Under the pieces are notes generated by a model. It was given only the letters and a program-made list of their open reading frames with translations, made no database searches and was not told the origin of the DNA. This document shows, in pieces, positions 25,999 to 36,227 of a DNA stretch of 64,000 bases. Source of the DNA: CAWBBA01 sp963741625 (lineage in GTDB: Bacteria; Desulfobacterota; Desulfomonilia; Desulfomonilales; Desulfomonilaceae); assembly GCA_963741625.1 (NCBI GenBank), contig CAVUIT010000011.1:310001-374000 (forward strand), read 5' to 3'. A program made the position numbers and the translations under genes. Within the stretch, counting starts at the first letter, position 1. Each line of letters starts with the position of its first letter.

Positions 25999-27776
25999 TC
26001 ATCCCTCTATAAAGGGTCGCAATCGCTTGCTACGTGAAGGATGCCGCAACTTCTTCAGCGCTTTAGCTTCTATCTGACGGATTCGCTCCCGGGTAACGTC
26101 AAAATCCTGCCCTACTTCCTCGAGGGTGTGATCAGCGCGTTCGCCAATGCCAAAGCGCATGCGCAGGACTTTTTCTTCTCTAGGAGTGAGAGTGGCCAGG
26201 ACCTTCCGCGTTTGTTCGGTGAGGCTCATTCCCACCACGGCATCGGACGGCGAGAGGATTTTCTTGTCTTCGATGAAGTCTCCGAGATGCGAATCCTCTT
26301 CCTCTCCAATCGGGGTTTCAAGGGAGATCGGTTCTTTGGCGATTTTGAGAACTTTGCGAACTTTCTCGAGGGGGAACTCCATTTTTTCGGCGATCTCCTC
26401 GGGTGTCGGTTCACGGCCGTATTCTTGAACCAGATATCTCGAGGTCCTGATAAGCTTGTTGATCGTTTCGATCATGTGCACAGGAATACGGATCGTCCGG
26501 GCCTGGTCTGCGATAGCCCTTGTGATAGCCTGTCGAATCCACCATGTGGCGTATGTGCTGAACTTGTACCGCGCTGGTACTCGAATTTGTCCACAGCCTT
26601 CATCAGGCCGATGTTTCCTTCTTGAATGAGGTCAAGAAATTGGAGCCCCCGGTTGGTGTACTTTTTAGCTATGCTGACAACGAGTCGCAGGTTGGCCTGA
26701 ACCAGTTCACTCTTGGCCCTGCGAGCCAAATATTCCCCCTCCTCGCACAGGGTCAGGGCCGTCTTCAGGTTCACGTCATCCATGCCCGCCTCGGCCTGCA
26801 GCTTCTCTGCCTTGCGCAGGCCGCTTTCAAGTTTCCGGTCGAGGTCCATAATTTTCTGGGGAGACAAGTTCGTATATTTCTTGAGAGGCTTCCTCTCTTC
26901 GACCAGGCCCTTGAGAAACCCTAGCTGTCCTTGAGCCTTCTCAGCAGGCATCTTCAGCTCGTATTCCACTGCCCGCAACTCATCCTGTGCTGCTTCCAGT
27001 TTTTGGACGAGGAACTTGAGCTTTCCGGCTATGTGATCGATCATATTAGCATTGAGATTGATATTCTTTAGGCATGTCACAATTTGTTCCCGACAAGATG
27101 CCAAGTCCTGATCCACCTGCGCGATGAGTCCACGCTCCTCGCCGGATAGCAACGCAATACGCTTCCCCTCGAGAGCGTGGTACTTTGCGTCGAACTCTCT
27201 CATTTCCTCGATGAGCTTCAGGACCTTCTCCACATGAGAAGAATCGTCCCCATCGGGCATCTCTTCTTCTTCGAAGCCTCGGATCACTTCCTTGAGGCGT
27301 ATAGTCCCTTTTTGCAGCTTGTCCCCGAGAGCCAAGACCTCTTTAATTGTCACCGGGCAGCCGATGATAACGCTGAATACCTGCTGCTCGCCCTGCTCGA
27401 TTCTTTTGGCGATCTCTACCTCGCCCTCTCGGGTGAGAAGGGAGACGCAACCCATTTCGTGGAGGTACATCTTCACAGGGTCGTTGCCCCGGGCGACGGC
27501 CTCAGGATCCGGAGCCAACTCTTCTTCTTCTTCGTCTTCAGGCTTATCCTCGTCCAGTTTGCGGGATTTCTTTTCACCGATGGGGATCTTCTTTTCTGAC
27601 GCGACAAGCTCCACGTTGTATTCAGCCATCATCTTCATAAGAAGCTCATCTATCTGGGCCGCGCCTACGACCTGAGCGGGCATAAGTTCGTTGATTTCAT
27701 CGTAGGTTACGTATTTCTTGCTTTTGGCCAGATCAAAAAGATCTTTGAATTCCGATGTTGTCTTCGCATCAGCCAT
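25999..27776 (-). CDS. rpoD: RNA polymerase primary sigma factor RpoD (frameshifted in this sequence)
   Basis: About 592 residues across one break. Order: region 1.1 (FKDLFDLAKSKKYVTYDEIN), an acidic stretch, region 1.2 (GNDPVKMYLHEMG), a long non-conserved region, region 2 (LVQANLRLVVSIAKKYTNRG and LDLIQEGNIGLMKAVDKFEY), region 3, and region 4 with the helix-turn-helix HTLEEVGQDFDVTRERIRQI. The frame is lost at YQRG because one base is missing near 26570; adding it gives YKFSTYATWWIRQAI, which is invariant in the family. As RpoD is indispensable this is a sequence error. AAGGAGA precedes the ATG at 27776. It follows dnaG by 33 bp, the classic macromolecular-synthesis arrangement. Confidence 0.95.
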
Positions 27777-27809
27777 TAAGCGATTTCTCCTTGTGCAAAT
27801 ATTTTGGGT

Positions 27810-29562
27810 CTATTTGTGCAAACGACGCCCTATGGCCAGGAGTTCCCTCGCCAGGACGTTGTATTCCTCTTCACCCGGAGGGCAATGTTTCATTCTCTCT
27901 TTGATCTGCGCCTTGCGCTTGTCGATTTTCCGCATCCGAATGCTGTCCAATGAATGCTCTATAGCCGTGCCACCGTCTACTTCGGGTCTAAGATCATCTT
28001 CTTCGGGCCTCGGTTTCAGCCAACCGGCCACCACGGAAGCAAGATTTTGATCTTCCAGAGAGTTGGCAAATGAAATAGGGTCGCACCTCCCTGCCTCCTC
28101 CCTAAACCTGACCATCCTCTCTGCCAGATCCATCAGCAAAGGGTCTTCAATGTCCTTCAAAACTCCGCTTTCCAGGACCCTGTCTATGAAGCCCTCCTGG
28201 AGCAACATTCCCCTGACAACATTTCTCTCGTCGGCAGGAAAATCAAACAGACTTTTCCTTTCGTTCGTCGGCCCTTTCCGTCGATTCTCGGGACCGGACC
28301 TGACAGTCCGACGTAGGCGATCTTCGCGAACGCGGATGCGAGAGGAAAATCTCTCTATAACATAATCCCCCTCTTTTGAATCGGCAATCTCCCGGAGCAC
28401 AGGTAGGCACTCCTCAAGGGCTAAGTTTCTGCCTTGCATGGTATTTACGTCGTACTGCGCCGTCACAGTGTCCAGCAGAAAATCGATCATTGATCCCGCA
28501 GTGTCCAACATTCGGCGAAACGCGGTAATTCCGACTCTGTTGACCGCTTCATCCGGGTCTTTATCATCATGGAGAATCAGACAGCGTGGTTCAATGCCCT
28601 CTGACAAAAACAGAGGTATGGATCTCTTTACGGCGCGCAAGCCTGCTTCATCACCATCGAAAACGGTAATCATTCCACTCGAAAACCGCTTGAGGAGTCT
28701 TATCTGATCTTTCCCCAGCGCAGTACCCGAGCGGTGCCACTGTGTTCTCCAGGCCTCTTATGCGGAGTGCTATCTGATCGAAGTAGCCCTCTACCAGGAT
28801 TACGCATCCCTCTCTCCGAATGGCTTCTCGAGCAGTGTCAAGGCCGTAAAGGATGCCCCTTTTCCGGAATACCGCGGATTCGGGCGAATTCAGGTACTTG
28901 GGGTCCCCTTCACCAAAGATCCGGCCTCCAAAAGCCACTAGATTGCTATTGAGATCGCGTATGGGGATCGTCACTCGGGATCTAAAGTAGTCGTAATACC
29001 CGCCGCTGGCTCGTGGTCTTATCAGACCTGCGGATACTGCATCCTTTAAATCCACCCCCGCAGCGCGGAGACAACCGTGTATTCCTTCCCATGAATCAGG
29101 TGCAAAACCTAGACCTAGTGGTTCAAACCAGTCCGCCGGCACCCCTCGGTTCGTCAGGTAATCTCTTACGGGCAGGCTACCCTGCAAGTTTTCCGTAAAA
29201 TACCCTTGAGCTGCTTCCAATGCCTTGACGAGACGTGCTCGCTCGTCATCTGAACCCTTAACGTGGGCCTCCAGTTGGAAAGGCACTCCGTAGCGTCTGG
29301 CCAGAAGCTGGACCGCCTCGGCGAACGGGATGCTCTCCATCTTCATAATGAAGTTGAATACGCTGCCACCCGTCGCGCATCCGAAACAGTGGAAAATGCC
29401 TTTCTGAGGGGAGACGTAGAATGAAGGGTCTTTGTCACCGTGAAACGGGCAGAGCCCGCGGTAATCTTTCCCGGCCTTTTTTAGATCCACGTAAGCCGAG
29501 ATTACTTCGACAATGTCAGCGGCCGAGGCCACTTCAGCAATTTTTGATTCCGGAATGCGCAT
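27810..29562 (-). CDS. dnaG: DNA primase DnaG (frameshifted in this sequence)
   Basis: About 583 residues across one break. The N-terminal zinc finger reads CPFHGDKDP then HCFGCATGG; the RNA polymerase core contains GLGFAPDSW and FGGRIFGEGDPKYLNSPE; the TOPRIM domain has VEGYFDQIAL and FDGDEAG with the metal-binding acids. A C-terminal helicase-binding region follows. An extra base in a CCC run (plus strand 28726-28728) shifts the frame after TVAPLG; removing it restores LGTALGKDQIRLLKRF. It makes primers at the replication fork. Located between mutS2 and rpoD on the same strand, probably one transcript. Confidence 0.95.
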
Positions 29563-29700
29563 AAGATTAGTTCAGCCCTTTACATCAGGGTTGAGGGGTT
29601 GGCTCCTTTACCGGTCACCCGTCCGAAAACCGGATTCTTGCATAGTTACTTGAAAATTTTAAGACCCAGCTACGGTATCGGGACGGCAGCCGACCAATGG

Positions 29701-32064
29701 TCACTCGGTCACAAGGTCTACCACCGTCACTCCCGCGCCCCCTGCTCGGATGTCACCTGACCGGAAACTTTGTACAAGCGCGTGGCCTGAGAGATACTCC
29801 CAGATGGCCTTTTTCAAACGGCCTGTCCCCTTCCCGTGTATGATATTCAGTGAAGGCAACCCTCCCAGGAGGGCTTCATCAAGGGCTTTTTCCACAATGG
29901 GCAAAGCGTCCTCGACCCTGAGGCCGATGACGTTCAATTCCCATCTCGGACTGACAGGGGGGATATCTATCCTAATCTGTTCCTTTTTTGAAGAACTATT
30001 TTTGGCGCTCCCATGATCTCGAACCACGAGGTCTTCTACACCCGCCCGGATTGTAAGGTTACCGATGCCTACCTCTACTCTCCCCTTGTCGAGCACTGCC
30101 TTGACCGTGCCTTCTCGGTCCAGTGATTTGACCCTTACCCGAGAACCTACTTGAGGCAAGGTAACAGGCTTTTCCAGGGGCGTTCCCAGTTTTATGACGA
30201 TTTCCTCTTTAATCCTGCCCAGTGTTGCACGAGGATTGGGGGCGATCTTGTCCTTGCGGCTCTTCATCGATCGCTGAAGATCAGTGATTTGCTTTTCCGC
30301 ATGCCGAATCACTTCGCGAGCCTCTTTGCGAAACTCTTCAACAATCGCTTCTTTCTGGGACCTAATGGTTTCCAGTTCCACCTGGAGGCTGCCCTGCTTC
30401 TCCTCGAGATCGCTGCGCCGGACTTCCACATCGGAGAGCTGTACTCGCAAACGCTCAATCAGTTTTGAGCTGCCGCCTGCGGCTTTGTCCACGTACTTTC
30501 GCGCGGCATTCACCACCGTTGGAGCAAGGCCAATGCGCTCTGCTGTCACAATGGCATGAGATTCGCCCGGCAAATCATACAGGAGCCGAAAGGTCGGAGC
30601 CAATGTGCGCGGGTGGAATTCCACACTAACATTTTTCACGTCAGGACGGGAGAGCGCATAGGCTTTGAGATGAGTCAGATGTGTAGTGACGATAACCCTG
30701 GCCCCGCGACTTATTAGCTCGTCCATAATGGCCATGGCCAGAGCCGAGCCCTCCTCAGGATCGGTGGCCCCGCCCAACTCATCAAGCAACACCAGATCTC
30801 CCTCGGACGCGCTGTCCACAATAGCCTTAATCCTCAACATATGCCCGGAAAAAGAAGATACGCGGCCCTTGATGTCCTGTTCGTCCCCGATGTCAGCCAT
30901 GATGCGTGTAAAGAGCTGTATCTCAGTACCTTCCCGAGCTGGGAGCAAGATGGCACACCGGGTCATCAGGGGAAATAGACCGGCTATCTTCAGGGCCACG
31001 GTCTTTCCACCCATGTTGGCGCCACTGATCACAGTTGCAGCGGTGGAGGGCGGTTGCACCACATCCATAGGAACCACTTCATCGTCCCCTCCGGCCAAGA
31101 GAAGCGGATGCCGGGCGCCGAGGATACGAAAACCTTCCTGGGTCAGCACCGGCGATACGGCAGCGGTTGCATTCGCATATAGCGCTCGGGCCTGAAATGC
31201 ATCCATCCACCTGAGCATCACGTAATCTTCGAGGATTACTTCCCGCTCGGAGCGGATTTCTTGGGTCAGCTCCAGAAAGATCCTGTGGATTTCCTCCCTT
31301 TCTTCGTCCGTTAGGGAGGCTACCTGATTGTTCAGCTCTACCACGTGAAAAGGTTCGACGTACACTGACGCGCCGCTGCGGGAATGATCGTGAACTATCC
31401 CATCGAGAAGGCCCTTGAACTCCGGCCTGAGCAGTATCACGTATCGATCGTTACGAAGGGTAATGTAGTCCTCTTGCACCACGCGAGCCAGATCCTGATC
31501 GCGAACTACCGATTCGAGCCGCTTGCGGATCCGTTCCCGCACGGCCCTGGTACGTTCGTGGATTTCCATGAGCCTCGGGCTTGCGCTGGGGCGAACCATG
31601 CCATTCTCGTCAAAGACCCTCCGGATATGGTCTTCCAAGAGGATCGGCCTGATGATGCGCAATGCCTCTTCCCTGAGCAGCTCGAACCGTTCCTCCAACG
31701 CCAGCAACCGGTTCTGGACCTGCCCCACTGTGGCCAACAGGTCGGCCACCACAAGGATTTCCTCCGAATCGAGAACAGCCGACGGACTGTCCAACCTGCC
31801 CATAATACCTTCCATCGGCACAAGACCGGCCAACCCTAACGTGCCGTGAATCCCGACAACTTGCCTAAATTCAGTCACCACGCTGAGGTTGAATTTGACA
31901 CGGTCCAAATCCGCCTCAGGTGCGGCAGAAAGCACCGTGGCCCGTCCAGGCGCGGATAGGGCATGGGCAGCTACTTCTTCAAGAACAGCAGGGAGTTCCA
32001 GGGAGGCCAGGCTCTCCAAGACTACGTCGGATATCAATTCCTCACGCATGTTCCATGATTTCAT
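29701..32064 (-). CDS. mutS2: Endonuclease MutS2
   Basis: 787 residues, intact and of full length. No mismatch-recognition domain; instead the core and clamp lead to the ATPase with Walker A GANMGGKTVAL, Walker B LVLLDELGGATDPEEGSAL and TTHLTHLKAY, then a coiled coil (LEEKQGSLQVELETIRSQKE), a KOW-like patch and a C-terminal Smr nuclease domain ELNVIGLRVEDALPIV with the HGKGTGRLK loop. MutS2 limits recombination and, in some bacteria, rescues collided ribosomes. The ATG at 32064 lacks a strong ribosome site; the ATG 15 bp downstream is an alternative. Confidence 0.95.
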   Translation of the reverse strand: MKSWNMREELISDVVLESLASLELPAVLEEVAAHALSAPGRATVLSAAPEADLDRVKFNLSVVTEFRQVVGIHGTLGLAGLVPMEGIMGRLDSPSAVLDSEEILVVADLLATVGQVQNRLLALEERFELLREEALRIIRPILLEDHIRRVFDENGMVRPSASPRLMEIHERTRAVRERIRKRLESVVRDQDLARVVQEDYITLRNDRYVILLRPEFKGLLDGIVHDHSRSGASVYVEPFHVVELNNQVASLTDEEREEIHRIFLELTQEIRSEREVILEDYVMLRWMDAFQARALYANATAAVSPVLTQEGFRILGARHPLLLAGGDDEVVPMDVVQPPSTAATVISGANMGGKTVALKIAGLFPLMTRCAILLPAREGTEIQLFTRIMADIGDEQDIKGRVSSFSGHMLRIKAIVDSASEGDLVLLDELGGATDPEEGSALAMAIMDELISRGARVIVTTHLTHLKAYALSRPDVKNVSVEFHPRTLAPTFRLLYDLPGESHAIVTAERIGLAPTVVNAARKYVDKAAGGSSKLIERLRVQLSDVEVRRSDLEEKQGSLQVELETIRSQKEAIVEEFRKEAREVIRHAEKQITDLQRSMKSRKDKIAPNPRATLGRIKEEIVIKLGTPLEKPVTLPQVGSRVRVKSLDREGTVKAVLDKGRVEVGIGNLTIRAGVEDLVVRDHGSAKNSSSKKEQIRIDIPPVSPRWELNVIGLRVEDALPIVEKALDEALLGGLPSLNIIHGKGTGRLKKAIWEYLSGHALVQSFRSGDIRAGGAGVTVVDLVTE

Positions 32065-32271
32065 GAATGGTCGCTTTTGGTTAAGGGAAGAGAGAGCAAT
32101 GTGACCCGGAACCAGAGCGGCGGGGGAAATAGAAATCTTTTCTGGTAAGCGTTCACCGGGAACTCCCTTTTTGGCAAAAGCCTCGCGTCCAGCGGGGTCC
32201 CCGAAAAGCTCCTAGCCAATCCGCCAACCTGCACAGCATCTTCTATTGCAGGTTTGGCAACCGCGCCTCTA

Positions 32272-33063
32272 CTACCCGCAGGTTGTCTGTCCGAATCCGC
32301 ACATGCGCACGGGGATACCCTGCGATGCCAGGTACTCCTTCAATTCGCGGATGGGGATTTCACGGTAATGGAAGATTGAAGCAGCAAGTACCGCGTCGGC
32401 ATTGGCCTGCACAATCGCGTCTCTCAAGTGCTCCGCCGTGCCGGCGCCTCCGGATGCGATCACGGGGATTCCCACAATGTCCGTTACCGCCTTGGTCATG
32501 GGGATATCATATCCGTCTTTTGTCCCGTCGGCATCCATGCTTGTCAAAAGGATCTCACCGGCGCCGAGTTCCTCGACCTTTCCAGCCCATTCCAGGCAGT
32601 CTATGCCGGTCATGGTTCGTCCGCCGTGAATCGAAATCTCGTAACCTGACGGCGTTCTTCCCGTTTTCTTACCGTCGATGGCGACCACAATACATTGGCT
32701 GCCGAACATCAGAGAAGATTGACGGATTATTTCCGGATCCTGTACCGCGGCCGTATTCAGAGAAACCTTGTCGGCGCCAGCATTTAATAAGGCCCGAATG
32801 TCCGCTGTGGACCTGATACCGCCGCCCACAGTGAGAGGCATGAAAACCTCGTCAGCCGTGCGCGCTACTACATCCAGGATAATTTTGCGTTTTTCATGAG
32901 ACGCAGTGATGTCCAGGAAAACCAGTTCATCCGCTCCCTCTTCGTCGTAGAATCGAGCATTCTCCACGGGGTCTCCGGCATCGCGTAAATTCACGAAATT
33001 CACGCCCTTGACCACCCGCCCGTCCCGTACATCAAGACATGGAATGATTCGTTTTGCGAGCAT
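32272..33063 (-). CDS. hisF: Imidazole glycerol phosphate synthase subunit HisF
   Basis: 263-residue (beta/alpha)8 barrel. Catalytic aspartates lie in CLDVRDGRVVKG (near residue 11) and VVAIDGKK (near 130); phosphate loops are VGGGIRS and ASGGAGTAEH. It uses ammonia from HisH to close the imidazole ring and release AICAR in histidine synthesis. No hisH is in the window. The start overlaps the end of hisA by 32 bp, so translation is coupled. Confidence 0.96.
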   Translation of the reverse strand: MLAKRIIPCLDVRDGRVVKGVNFVNLRDAGDPVENARFYDEEGADELVFLDITASHEKRKIILDVVARTADEVFMPLTVGGGIRSTADIRALLNAGADKVSLNTAAVQDPEIIRQSSLMFGSQCIVVAIDGKKTGRTPSGYEISIHGGRTMTGIDCLEWAGKVEELGAGEILLTSMDADGTKDGYDIPMTKAVTDIVGIPVIASGGAGTAEHLRDAIVQANADAVLAASIFHYREIPIRELKEYLASQGIPVRMCGFGQTTCG

Positions 33064-33790
33064 TTCCTTTTTCCGCCAACTTAACGGCTTCTTTCAAATC
33101 GATGGTCCCCTCATAAAGGGCCCTTCCGATTATAATGCCCATTACTCCCTCTTTTTCAAGAGACAGAGCCTTTTCCACATCCGACAAAGTGGACATGCCT
33201 CCTGACAAAATGACCGGGGTAGCCGTGTTCCTGGCGAATTCCTTCGTGGCTTCAATGTTGGGTCCCTGCATCATGCCATCTCGCTCGATGTCCGTGTAAA
33301 TGAACGCTGCAGGGCCGGCCGAATCGAAGCGCGCTGCCAGGTCAGAGGCTTTAACATGCGCGGATTGGGTCCAGCCTTCAACGGCTACCTCGCCTGCCCG
33401 AGCGTCGATCCCGATGGCCACTTGTCCGGAAAATAGAGACAAATAGGTTAAGACAAGCTCGGGATTCTTTGCCGCTATCGTTCCGAGTATGACAGTGCTG
33501 ACCCCGATATCGAGGTACATGCGGATAGTGCTGTCACTTCTGATGCCGCCGCCGACCTGGATAGGAACGCGCACCCCTTTCACGATGTCTCGGATTTGGC
33601 GAAGATTTGCAGGTTTCCCACCCACGGAGCCGTCGAGGTCCACTACGTGGATTCGGCTGGCTCCGAGGCTTTCCCACATGCGGGCCTGCGCACTTGGGTC
33701 CTCGTTGAAGACCGTCGAGGTGTCCATATTGCCCTGGCGGAGCCGGACGCACTTGCCGTCTTTGAGATCAATGGCGGGGACAATAATCAT
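33032..33790 (-). CDS. hisA: Phosphoribosylformimino-5-aminoimidazole carboxamide ribotide isomerase HisA
   Basis: 252-residue half-barrel-duplicated TIM barrel, sister to HisF. Signatures: VPAIDLKDGKCVRLRQG with the catalytic Asp, VGGGIRSDSTI, GIDARAGEVAVEGW, YTDIERDGMMQGPN and ILSGGMSTLSD. It performs the Amadori isomerisation feeding HisF. The tail (AEKGNARKTNHSMS) runs into hisF and is longer than usual, so the overlap may be partly due to a lost stop. No clear ribosome site before the ATG at 33790. Confidence 0.96.
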   Translation of the reverse strand: MIIVPAIDLKDGKCVRLRQGNMDTSTVFNEDPSAQARMWESLGASRIHVVDLDGSVGGKPANLRQIRDIVKGVRVPIQVGGGIRSDSTIRMYLDIGVSTVILGTIAAKNPELVLTYLSLFSGQVAIGIDARAGEVAVEGWTQSAHVKASDLAARFDSAGPAAFIYTDIERDGMMQGPNIEATKEFARNTATPVILSGGMSTLSDVEKALSLEKEGVMGIIIGRALYEGTIDLKEAVKLAEKGNARKTNHSMS

Positions 33791-33812
33791 TGGGAAACTG
33801 GGTGGTCAGAAT

Positions 33813-33836
33813 AAAAAAGCCCCCATTGGGGGCTTA
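33813..33836 (-). terminator. Terminator between the exported-protein genes and hisA
   Basis: AGCCCCC-ATT-GGGGGCT (33818-33834) is followed on the minus strand by TTTTTTATT. It ends minus-strand transcription from 34803/34227, isolating hisA. Confidence 0.88.
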
Positions 33837-33858
33837 ATTATTCTACTTTATCTTCCTG

Positions 33859-34227
33859 CTATTCGACAGGCAGGTAGTAAACAAAGGGTGGCCAGGGCAC
33901 GATGAACTTCCACATAGGCACGGCCACTGGAATGGGGGGAGGCGGAGCGCAGCCAACCGGCCCACACATAGGCGGGGGGCATGCCATCATTGGCGGCGCA
34001 GGATATTGCATCTTAACGTCGATCACGGTCGTCATCTTCGGCGCGCACTTTGGCGCCTTCATTTTGACTGGTGCGGGGCAAGAAGCGCCCACACATGCAG
34101 GGGCGGCTGCCGGCATCACCATTGGCTGTGGAGCCGGGATTGCACCCGTATATGTCTCGGCCCATACCATGCCCGCCGCAGCCACGACGATCAGGATGAA
34201 CCCGAGAATTCCTATCTTTTTAACCAT
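33859..34227 (-). CDS. Exported Pro/Cys/Met-rich protein (paralogue A)
   Basis: 122 residues: MVKKIGILGFILIVVAAAGM signal peptide ending VWA, then CVGASCPAPVKMKAPKCAP, VIDVKMQYPAPPMMACPPPM and CGPVGCAPPPPIPVAV, ending WPPFVYYLPVE. Composition (Pro, Met, paired Cys) suggests an extended envelope protein that could bind metal or form disulfides; that is inference. The leader AAAGGAGGATGAGGGT directly before the ATG is nearly the same as the leader of the next gene upstream (34306-34803), so the two arose by duplication. Confidence 0.65.
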   Translation of the reverse strand: MVKKIGILGFILIVVAAAGMVWAETYTGAIPAPQPMVMPAAAPACVGASCPAPVKMKAPKCAPKMTTVIDVKMQYPAPPMMACPPPMCGPVGCAPPPPIPVAVPMWKFIVPWPPFVYYLPVE

Positions 34228-34305
34228 ACCCTCATCCTCCTTTCGACAAACTCATTATATCTGAGGAAATTCTTTCTTCTTTTTCCAGCCCTCTCTCGCG
34301 GCAGC

Positions 34306-34803
34306 CTACTTCTTCACCTTGCACGGCATGGGGGGTGGCGGCGCCATGGGAACAGGCCCGCAAACCGGTTTCATCTTCACGTAGTTGGCTTTCACGTACA
34401 CGCAGCGCGGAACTTTGTGGGTCTGGCAGCAGGGATCCGGGAACGTATCAAAATGCTCGTTCTTGATCTCAACTGCAGGCACCAGCCACTCATAACGGCC
34501 GAGCGCTATGGGATTGGGAAAAGTTTGGGTGTTGCCATAGAAGGCAAGCGGAGTACGCGGCCAAGCCACCCCTGCGAGGTAGGGGGCGACCACTCTGACC
34601 CGGCGAAGTTCCGCGGGCACAGGAACGATCTCCTCCTTCAACGAAGAGTAGTCGGTGGCAGCCGGCCCACACATGGGCGGGGGACCTGGAGGTCCAGGCA
34701 TATACGACGGGCCAGCAGGAGCGCCACCAGCAAGGGCAATCACCGAGCTAGCGCCGCACAATGCGAGAACCATAAGGCTCAGAAGAAATAAACGTTTAAC
34801 CAT
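34306..34803 (-). CDS. Exported Pro/Cys-rich protein (paralogue B)
   Basis: 165 residues: signal peptide MVKRLFLLSLMVLALCGASS, then a Pro/Gly stretch GPSYMPGPPGPPPMCGPAA, a middle with predicted strands (VPVPAELRRVRVVAPYLAGV, GRYEWLVPAVEIKNEHFDTF), the pair DPCCQTHKVPRCVYVK and a tail PVCGPVPMAPPPPMPCKVKK. It shares MVK-, PPPMCGP and the AAAGGAGGATTGAGGGT leader with 33859-34227. No known family comes to mind. Promoter elements lie upstream at 34902-34929. Confidence 0.65.
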   Translation of the reverse strand: MVKRLFLLSLMVLALCGASSVIALAGGAPAGPSYMPGPPGPPPMCGPAATDYSSLKEEIVPVPAELRRVRVVAPYLAGVAWPRTPLAFYGNTQTFPNPIALGRYEWLVPAVEIKNEHFDTFPDPCCQTHKVPRCVYVKANYVKMKPVCGPVPMAPPPPMPCKVKK

Positions 34804-34901
34804 ACCCTCAATCCTCCTTTCAACAGTTCCTCCCGACAACGTTCGGGAGACCCGTAAAAAACATTCCCGGATAGAATCCGATATATTCCGGAATGTATTT
34901 T

Positions 34902-34929
34902 TGGTATCAAATCAACTACGGAATGTCAA
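34902..34929 (-). promoter_or_regulatory. Possible promoter of the exported-protein pair
   Basis: On the minus strand TTGACA (34924-34929) is followed 16-17 bp on by ATACCA/TACCAA. The -35 hexamer is part of a perfect hairpin TGTCAAGC/GCTTGACA (34924-34948). Between promoter and gene are an imperfect ACATTCC/GGAATGT inverted repeat (34861-34896) and a CTCCCGA/TCGGGAG hairpin (34833-34852), possible sites of control. Confidence 0.4.
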
Positions 34930-34948
34930 GCTCTTTTTTTGCTTGACA

Positions 34949-35354
34949 CCTCTTCAGCCGCCCTCTTGCGAACCTATCGTTCGCTTTCGATCACGACACT
35001 ACGCCGATCCGCCCAGCACTGATCCGTCCATATCGGACCAAGTGCTGTTTGTATCTCTCAATCTTTCAGTTGATTCAGCAGTTTATTACAGTAACTGTCT
35101 TCTAGCAGATGATATCCGACAAGTCAACGTTTTTTTTATTTGTCGGAAGAATGAACCTTTACTCACGCCCAGTAAGCCCGGCGCAGTGGCCTCACCCCGC
35201 CAGCCCCGGCGAAAAAGACTTCCGAGTCAGCGCAACGGTATAGTGGGCTCTCTGTGGAACTGCCATTCCGAAATCTGAACCGGCCACGTTGGCGAAAAAT
35301 CCTTTTCCGTCCGATCCGGCCACGGCTGTGCGCGGTCACCTTAACGACGGCCGA
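34949..35354. other. Intergenic, no gene seen
   Basis: About 400 bp between the exported-protein promoter and the end of fabG. I see no gene, tRNA or repeat. Confidence 0.35.
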
Positions 35355-36107
35355 TCATATCATGCCGTATCCGCCATCCACACACAAAAGTTGACCGGTA
35401 ATATAATCCGATTCGGTGGACGCAAAAAATACAAAAGCCGGACTGATATCGTCCGCACGGGCAAATCTTTTAAGGAGTATTCGATTCATATAAATCTCGG
35501 CGAGCTTTTCATCGCTACGGATCTTTTCCGTCATGTCAGTTTCCACTATCCCCAGTGAGATCACGTTGGCGCACACATTATACCGAGCCAACTCTCTGGC
35601 AACGCTCTTGGTAAAGCTTAGGATACCGCCCTTTGCGGCAGCATAGTTCACCTGGCCCACCGTCCCCACTATTCCGGCAACTGAACTGACATTGATTACT
35701 TTGCCGTAATTCTGTTCCTTAAAATACTTCGTGGCTGCCTGAGTACACAGGAAGGGGCCCTTTAGATGCGCGTCGACCACGGCATCCCATTCCTCTTCCG
35801 TCATCTTGTGCAGCATCGCCGGGCGAGTAAACCCGGCATTGTTCACAAGAATGTCCAGGCGCCCGAAATTCTCCTTCGCCGCAGCCATCATCTCTTCCAC
35901 GTCGGCTTTGGAAGCCACATCCGCACGGACGGCCACTGATTTCCGCCCCATAGCCCGGATCGCTTCGACCAGTTCTTGGGCCGGAGCTTCACTGGAAGTA
36001 TAGTTTACAAGCACATCAGCGCCTTCTTTGGCAAAGGCTATGGCGACGTTGCGCCCCACTCCTCTGCTGCTACCAGTAACTACCGCGGCTTTGCCGGCCA
36101 GTTTCAT
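35355..36107 (-). CDS. Short-chain dehydrogenase, FabG-type 3-oxoacyl reductase
   Basis: 250 residues. NADPH-binding TGSSRGVGRNVA, the NNAG motif in DILVNNAGFTRP, catalytic Ser in INVSSVAGIVG, and YAAAKGG with the active Tyr and Lys are in place, as is the C-terminal YITGQLLCVDGGYGMI. The enzyme reduces 3-ketoacyl-ACP or a related CoA or polyketide substrate. It is not within a fab cluster, so a beta-oxidation-type or acetoacetyl-CoA substrate is equally possible. GGAGGCGTC precedes the ATG. Confidence 0.85.
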   Translation of the reverse strand: MKLAGKAAVVTGSSRGVGRNVAIAFAKEGADVLVNYTSSEAPAQELVEAIRAMGRKSVAVRADVASKADVEEMMAAAKENFGRLDILVNNAGFTRPAMLHKMTEEEWDAVVDAHLKGPFLCTQAATKYFKEQNYGKVINVSSVAGIVGTVGQVNYAAAKGGILSFTKSVARELARYNVCANVISLGIVETDMTEKIRSDEKLAEIYMNRILLKRFARADDISPAFVFFASTESDYITGQLLCVDGGYGMI

Positions 36108-36179
36108 GACGCCTCCTCATTGGCTTCACAGTCACTCGCGGGGCTGACCCGCGGGCGAAAGCTTAACAGGGAAGAAAGG

Positions 36180-36209
36180 AAAAAAAAAGCCCCGAGAGGG
36201 ACTCGGGGC
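36180..36209 (-). terminator. Rho-independent terminator upstream of fabG
   Basis: GCCCCGAG and CTCGGGGC (36189-36209, 5-nt loop) followed on the minus strand by nine Ts. It ends the transcript from the XRE-cupin gene, so fabG has its own start between 36108 and 36180. Confidence 0.88.
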
Positions 36210-36227
36210 GTGAAAGGAGGTATGGAT

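Noticed and set aside
26560..28730. Programmed ribosomal frameshifting in rpoD and dnaG
   Set aside because: No slippery heptamer or stimulatory structure is evident, the shifts occur in opposite directions, and similar shifts affect many unrelated genes.
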